From: an uncultured Clostridium sp.
GTDB lineage: Bacteria; Bacillota; Clostridia; TANB77; CAG-508
Direction of reading: 5' to 3'
NCBI GenBank assembly: GCA_900557195.1
Contig: USRT01000004.1
Coordinates: 1-64,000 of the forward strand
DNA: 64,000 bases
Part shown: positions 59,913 through 64,000 of the stretch, one piece after another
How positions within the stretch are numbered: position 1 is the stretch's first letter
Layout: the number at the start of each line of letters is the position of its first letter
Translations under genes and position numbers: made by a program
Notes under the pieces: model-generated
Seen by the model: the letters and a program-made list of their open reading frames with translations, nothing else
Told to the model about the DNA's origin: nothing
Databases searched by the model: none

Positions 59913-60006
59913 AATATTTTAACAGATAGTAAGTTTAAAAAAATAATTTCAAAAATAATAATTTTATCAAATTTTGTACCTTAAAGGAAAGGATTGTTAG
60001 TAAATT

Positions 60007-61236
60007 ATGAAAAAACCAGAATTATTAGCGCCTGCAGGCTCTTTTCAAAAAGCAAAAACAGCTTTTTTATATGGAGCTGATGCAGTATATGCAGGAACAT
60101 CATCATTATCATTAAGAACTAGAGCAGAAATGACAGATGAAGATTTGGCAAAAACAATAGAATATGCACATAATATTGGAAAAAAAGTGTATACAGCAAT
60201 AAATATTTATGCATGGGATGAAAATTACGAAGAAATAAAAAAACAATTAAAAATGTTAGAAAAGTTAAATGTAGATGGAATAATTGTTGCTGATGGAGGA
60301 ATAGTAGAGCAAGTTAAAGAAATAGCTCCAAGTATTCCTATACATATTAGTACACAGGCAAATACTGTAAGTTCCCATTCTGCGAATTTCTGGCATAAAA
60401 ATGGAGCTAAAAGAGTAATTTTAGGAAGAGAATTAAATAAAAAACAAATAAAAGAAATTATTAATAATACACCTATTGGATTAGAAACAGAAATATTTGT
60501 TCATGGGGCAATTTGCTTTGGGTATTCTGGTAGATGCTTTTTAAGTGATTTTCTAGCAGGAAGAAGTGCAAACTTGGGAGATTGTGCACAAAGCTGTAGA
60601 TGGGCATATAATTTATATGTAGAAGAAAAAAATAATCCTGGAAATTTAATGCCAGTAGATGATGATGACAAAGGAACATATATTTTTTCTTCAAAAGATA
60701 TGTGCTTAATTAAAGAAATTCCAGAAATTATAGATATGGGAGTAGATAGCTTAAAAATAGAAGGTAGATTAAAAACAGAGTACTATTTAGCAGTTGTGAT
60801 AAATACTTATAGAAAAGCTATTGATGATTATATTAAAGATCCTAAAAGCTATGATTATACTAAATATTTAAATGAGTTAGAAAAAACAAAAACAAGAGGA
60901 TTAACAACATTTTATTTTAATGATAGAAATAATAGAGATTTCCAAGAATATGAAGGAAAACAATATAATGCAAATTATGAATTTGGTGGAAAAGTATTAG
61001 AATTTGACAAAGAAAAATCATTAATAGAGATAAAAAATAGATTGCAAGTAGGAGACTATTTAGAAATTATTATTCCAAATGAAATAAATGCTATTGATTT
61101 TAGAATTAACGATTTATGGGATAGTGATACAGGAGAAAGAATTGAATATGTAAATCCAGGAAAACTTGGACAAACTGTTAGAATGAAACTTCCAATAGAT
61201 GTAGAACCAGGATGGATTTTAAGAAGAAAAAAATAA
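60007..61236 (+). CDS. U32 family protein, TrhP-like tRNA hydroxylation factor
   Basis: 409 residues. Begins PELLAPAGSFQKAKTAFLYGADAVYAG and has the U32 signature EIFVHGAICFGYSGRCFLSDFLAGRSANLGDCAQSCRW, with DSLKIEGRLKTEYYLA later. Once called collagenases, these proteins mostly make 5-hydroxyuridine in tRNA (TrhP) or rRNA (RlhA). The full C-terminal domain (GQTVRMKLPIDVEPGWILRRK) fits TrhP. With the TrmR-like gene at 56.6 kb it would make 5-methoxyuridine-34. Confidence 0.88.
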   Translation: MKKPELLAPAGSFQKAKTAFLYGADAVYAGTSSLSLRTRAEMTDEDLAKTIEYAHNIGKKVYTAINIYAWDENYEEIKKQLKMLEKLNVDGIIVADGGIVEQVKEIAPSIPIHISTQANTVSSHSANFWHKNGAKRVILGRELNKKQIKEIINNTPIGLETEIFVHGAICFGYSGRCFLSDFLAGRSANLGDCAQSCRWAYNLYVEEKNNPGNLMPVDDDDKGTYIFSSKDMCLIKEIPEIIDMGVDSLKIEGRLKTEYYLAVVINTYRKAIDDYIKDPKSYDYTKYLNELEKTKTRGLTTFYFNDRNNRDFQEYEGKQYNANYEFGGKVLEFDKEKSLIEIKNRLQVGDYLEIIIPNEINAIDFRINDLWDSDTGERIEYVNPGKLGQTVRMKLPIDVEPGWILRRKK

Positions 61237-61301
61237 ATGTTTATTTTGTATGTGTAAAGAAGTAGATTGGCTTAAATGAAAATTTAAAAAACAGAAAATA
61301 A

Positions 61302-61375
61302 AGAGTAATAAATATTAAAAGGATTGATGTTTTTATAAAAAATAATACTTCAATCCTTTTTGTATTTATTACTCT
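61302..61375. terminator. Long bidirectional terminator
   Basis: AGAGTAATAAATA (61302-61314) pairs with TATTTATTACTCT (61363-61375), and the inner AAAAGGATTGA pairs with TCAATCCTTTT. It separates the convergent U32 and DUF368 genes. Confidence 0.8.
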
Positions 61376-61403
61376 AGTATTTTATAACAATGTGGTAATA
61401 TTT

Positions 61404-62211
61404 TTACTTTGATATTTTCTCTAAATTAAAAGAAATACAAAAACAAACTATAAACAAAACTATAGATATAATGCTAGATAATTCAAAACTAAATCCTGGG
61501 TATAAGATTAATGTAGAGCTAATAACAAAACCAATTATGGTGAAAAATGTTTGCGTATAATATTTTGAAAGAAGCCATTTTATTATCATTATCCAAAGAA
61601 GTCCACCTAATACTAAACCGATTCCCATAGGAAAAAGAACTTCAAAATTTAGACAAGCTACAGCATTTAAATAATTCGAATAAACACCTAAACACATTAA
61701 TATAACTGTACTGCTAACACCTGGAACTACTATTCCTGTTGACATTATAAATCCACATAAAATAAGATAAGAAAAAGAGACCGTATCTGTTATTGTATTT
61801 TGAAATTCAAAACCTTTTTCTAAATTTATCAAAAGCAAAGTAATCAAAAAAGAAACTATAGTATATATTAAATAATGTAATTTAAAAGAATTATTTTTAC
61901 AACTATTTTTAAATAAAATAGGAACACTTCCCAATATTAATCCCATAAAAGCAAAATTTGTTTGTGAAGGATAAGTAGAAAATAAGTATTTTAATGCATT
62001 TCCAAAAAGTAATATACCGGACAAAACCACCTATACAAATTGGAAGTAAAAATTTAATAGAATTTTTAAAGTCTTTAAAAATTCCAAGTATACTATTTAT
62101 TAATTTTTCATAAAATCCAAAAATAACACATAAAACACCACTACTAATTCCTGGTAAAATTGCACCTGCACCTAAAGCTACACCTTTTAAACAACTAATA
62201 AGAAATTTCAT
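61404..62211 (-). CDS. DUF368 membrane protein, CGG +1 shift at 62019
   Basis: Minus strand. The first part reads KGVALGAGAILPGISSGVLCVIFGFYEK, the DUF368 hallmark, to ICIGGFV, where in-frame CGG (coding-strand C at 62019, sequence GTC CGG) breaks the frame. Skipping the C gives GILLFGNALKYLFSTYPSQTNFAFMGLILGSVPILF and runs to the stop, 268 residues with the second GIVVPGVSSTVILMCLGVY repeat. DUF368 proteins are related to undecaprenyl-phosphate translocases (PopT), which recycle the cell-wall lipid carrier. GGAGGTG upstream on the minus strand. Confidence 0.9.
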
Positions 62212-62341
62212 AACTTCACCTCCATATTATTATGTACAATATATATAATATGCAATAATAAAAAATAAATTAATAAGCCATGCACTTTTAAAAAATAAAA
62301 ACATATATTTAATTGTATAGTAAAAAAGTGGAGGTACGTTT

Positions 62342-63059
62342 ATGTTTGTACTATCAATATCAGGTTTATTAACATTTTTAAAAACTGCAATTTTTCTTGT
62401 TGGATATATTTCAAGCAATAGTTTGTTCCCAGAACCATTAGATGCTGAGGAAGAAAGAGTTTGCTTAGAAAGATTTAAGTCAGGAGACGAAGAAGCTCGT
62501 AATATATTAATAGAAAGAAATTTAAGATTAGTCGCACATGTATGCAAAAAATATAGTACGTCAAATGTAGATTTAGATGATTTGATATCAATAGGGACTA
62601 TAGGACTAATTAAAGGAATTAATAGTTTTGATAATTCTAAAGGAGTAAAACTTGCTACATATGTGTCTAGATGTATTGATAATGAAATATTAATGCATTT
62701 AAGAAGTATAAAGAAATTAGGTGCAGAGGTTTTTTTAGATGAACCAATAGGTAAAGATAAAGATGATAATACTGTAACTCTGCAAGAAGTTTTAGAAAAT
62801 AATGATAAAAATATAGAAGAAGAAGTTGATTTAAAAATGAAATTAAAGAAAATGTATACGAAAATGAAAGAAGTTTTAAAAGATAGAGAAAAATTAATAC
62901 TAGAGCTTAGGTTCCGGATTAAATGGAGATAAACCAAAAACACAAAATCAAATAGCTGAAATGATGGGGATTTCTCGTTCATATGTGTCTAGAATTGAGA
63001 CAAAGGCAATTGGAAAATTATCTAAAGAGTTTGAAGACGAAATATCTACTAATAGCTAG
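62342..63059 (+). CDS. sigK: Sporulation sigma factor SigK, CGG +1 shift at 62915
   Basis: Late mother-cell sigma factor of endospore formation. The N-terminus [22 protein letters not shown] is the pro-sequence region typical of pro-SigK, then [38 protein letters not shown] and [18 protein letters not shown] (region 2). At 62915 an in-frame CGG follows EKLILELRF; skipping the C gives [35 protein letters not shown], the complete region 4 helix-turn-helix, total 238 residues. Without the shift the factor could not bind the -35 box. No skin-type insertion is present: the gene is colinear. Confidence 0.94.
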
Positions 63060-63070
63060 TAGATATTTTT
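63041..63070 (+). terminator. sigK terminator
   Basis: AATATCTACTA (63041-63051) pairs with TAGTAGATATT (63057-63067), followed by TTTATAT. The sigK stop codon is inside it. Confidence 0.75.
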
Positions 63071-63071
63071 A

Positions 63072-63128
63072 TATAATAGGAAAGCTTTGGCGTAAGAGTA
63101 ATTTAAGTAATGAGGCTTTTCTATTATA
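63072..63128. repeat. Second hairpin downstream of sigK
   Basis: TATAATAGGAAAGC (63072-63085) pairs perfectly with GCTTTTCTATTATA (63115-63128, one G-U). The interior holds TTTGGCGTAAGAG and TAAGTAATGAG. Beyond it, 63129-63482 is AT-rich with no gene recognised; the promoter of the following gene is presumably there. Confidence 0.6.
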
Positions 63129-63482
63129 TAAATAGATTAAATACGAACAATTAAATATGGAATGTAGGAGCATTAATCAAATATGAAATATAATTTATGT
63201 CTGCTATTGTTCTATAATGGAAATGTATAGCATAAAAGTAAAGATTTACTAATAAAGTTTTCTGTTACAGCTTAAAAATTAAATAATTAATCTAAATTTG
63301 CATAAAAAATAAAATATGTATAAAGATAAAAATATAAAAGTAAACAGTATGGAATAATTTACTAAAATTTTCAAAAAAATCTTATTATTTTGTTGCTATT
63401 TTAGTTTTTGTATTGTATGATATTGTAAGTAAAGATATAATTAATATATGTAATATATAAACAGTAGAAAGGAGTCTAATAT

Positions 63483-63899
63483 ATGAAGAAGGTAGTAACT
63501 TGTTTGCTTACTGTATTTTTTATTTTTGCTATATGTAGTACAGTAGTAACTGCAAATAATACATCTACAAATAGTGTATTGCAAAGTGAAAGTACTACAG
63601 GTGAATTAATTGAATTAAAAGAAAGAGAAATGCAAACAATAGAAGATTATAAAGTAGCTTATGGATCAGATACATATGGATTAGCAGCATATATATTAAA
63701 TAGAATAAGAATATATAGTATACCATTATGTTTTGTAGGAATAGCTATTGCAGCTATATATCAATATGTTTTAGGTATAAGAAAATTAGATGTAAGAGAC
63801 AAAGGTTTTAATATTATGATTGCAATTATAACTGTAGCTGTAATATGTCAAGTATTGCCACTAATTTTTGCAATAGTAGTTAAAGGTTGGAGGGGTTAA
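63483..63899 (+). CDS. Small secreted/membrane protein, VirB2/TrbC-like topology
   Basis: 138 residues with a signal peptide (KVVTCLLTVFFIFAICSTVVTA), a polar stretch, then two membrane helices (SIPLCFVGIAIAAIYQYVLG and IMIAIITVAVICQVLPLIFAIV) ending KGWRG. The topology fits VirB2/TrbC-type pilin-like subunits of conjugation systems. AAAGGAG precedes the ATG. The next gene starts four bases later, so an operon continues past the window. Assignment is tentative. Confidence 0.5.
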   Translation: MKKVVTCLLTVFFIFAICSTVVTANNTSTNSVLQSESTTGELIELKEREMQTIEDYKVAYGSDTYGLAAYILNRIRIYSIPLCFVGIAIAAIYQYVLGIRKLDVRDKGFNIMIAIITVAVICQVLPLIFAIVVKGWRG

Positions 63900-63903
63900 A
63901 CAA

Positions 63904-64000
63904 ATGAAGGTTTTATTTGCGGTAAATAATGAAAAGATTTCTGAGTCGATAATAAAAAGATATCAGAGAGAGTATAAGGAGATAATATCAAGTAAAAATG
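63904..64000 (+). CDS. Start of an unknown gene, cut by the window end
   Basis: ATG 63904 opens MKVLFAVNNEKISESIIKRYQ and stays open to the window edge. GAGGGG lies just before it. Nothing more can be said about the product; coupling to the preceding VirB2-like gene suggests a secretion or conjugation locus. Confidence 0.5.
   Translation, partial: MKVLFAVNNEKISESIIKRYQREYKEIISSKN

Noticed and set aside
3651..62917. Interrupted genes as pseudogenes
   Set aside because: Eighteen genes, many universally conserved, all broken by the same kind of event with no other lesion, is not what decay looks like. The true decayed genes here (28022, 37560) have stops or frame changes that are not at CGG.
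3651..62917. CGG reassigned to another amino acid (Trp, Gln) or to stop
   Set aside because: A three-base reassignment would keep the frame; here homology continues only in the +1 frame. A stop meaning would truncate PriA, FtsE, PNPase and SigK.
62342..63059. skin-like element splitting sigK
   Set aside because: The two parts overlap by a single-base shift with no inserted DNA, so the break is of the CGG type and not an excisable element.

Overview
The window is about 64 kb of very AT-rich, almost colinear chromosome, with most genes on the + strand. It looks like an anaerobic, endospore-forming low-GC Firmicute of the class Clostridia. The support for this is a late mother-cell sigma factor of the SigK type, a SleB-type spore cortex-lytic enzyme, formate-tetrahydrofolate ligase, a flavodiiron protein next to a rubredoxin, meso-diaminopimelate synthesis through DapL and DapF, a two-gene transketolase and an FtsEX/M23/CtpA cluster. 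AGA is the normal arginine codon and GGA the normal glycine codon.

The main result is a genome-style recoding signal. Twenty-three times in eighteen genes, on both strands, a conserved reading frame is broken by exactly one extra C placed directly before a glycine codon, giving an in-frame CGG. Reading each CGGN as a single glycine, that is a +1 shift at CGG, restores full-length proteins including PriA (3 sites), exonuclease VII large subunit (2), PNPase, TypA, FtsE and SigK. I checked each case by frame arithmetic. I found no in-frame CGG that must be read as arginine; one small cysteine-rich gene (48708-48920, minus) is an unresolved possible exception. About forty CGG trinucleotides occur out of phase in genes without any break. 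This resembles the AGGY/CCCCU frameshifting reported for the Perkinsus mitochondrial cox1 gene, but here it is in bacterial housekeeping genes.

Layout: 1-8 kb holds rsmE, a Lys-rich membrane protein, yicC, remA, rpoZ, a cytidylate-kinase-like P-loop gene, priA, def and fmt. 8-12 kb is a SipW-like secretion cluster: two small proteins with SipW-type signal peptides, an unusual signal peptidase I with a long membrane domain, and a DUF5305 protein. 12-18 kb holds asp23, amaP, nusB, xseA, xseB, a PAP2-like gene and fhs. 18-26 kb holds sleB, a paired ABC exporter, yqeG, a prepilin peptidase, an M24 peptidase and efp. 26-28 kb has minus-strand M23 and GtrA genes, tRNA-Trp and tmRNA, followed by a decayed KilA-N gene that looks like an integration scar. 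29-32 kb has an alpha/beta hydrolase and the split transketolase. 32-38 kb has ftsE, ftsX, two coiled-coil M23 proteins, an S41 peptidase, a decayed gene and three tRNAs. 38-51 kb has an unknown protein, a beta-propeller protein, dapF, dapL, rpsO, pnp and two glycosyltransferases. 51-57 kb has a P-loop/Asp23-like protein, a cmk-plsC fusion, an S1 protein, typA and a TrmR-like methyltransferase. 57-64 kb has a CmpB-like membrane protein, rubredoxin, flavodiiron protein, a U32 (TrhP-like) protein, DUF368, sigK and the start of what may be a secretion or conjugation locus.

Non-coding structure includes two copies of a ~180-bp inverted-repeat element with compensatory changes in its outer stem, two REP-like hairpins sharing a GGGACGGAGCATATTGAC core, a degenerate tRNA-Phe copy, and many intrinsic terminators.
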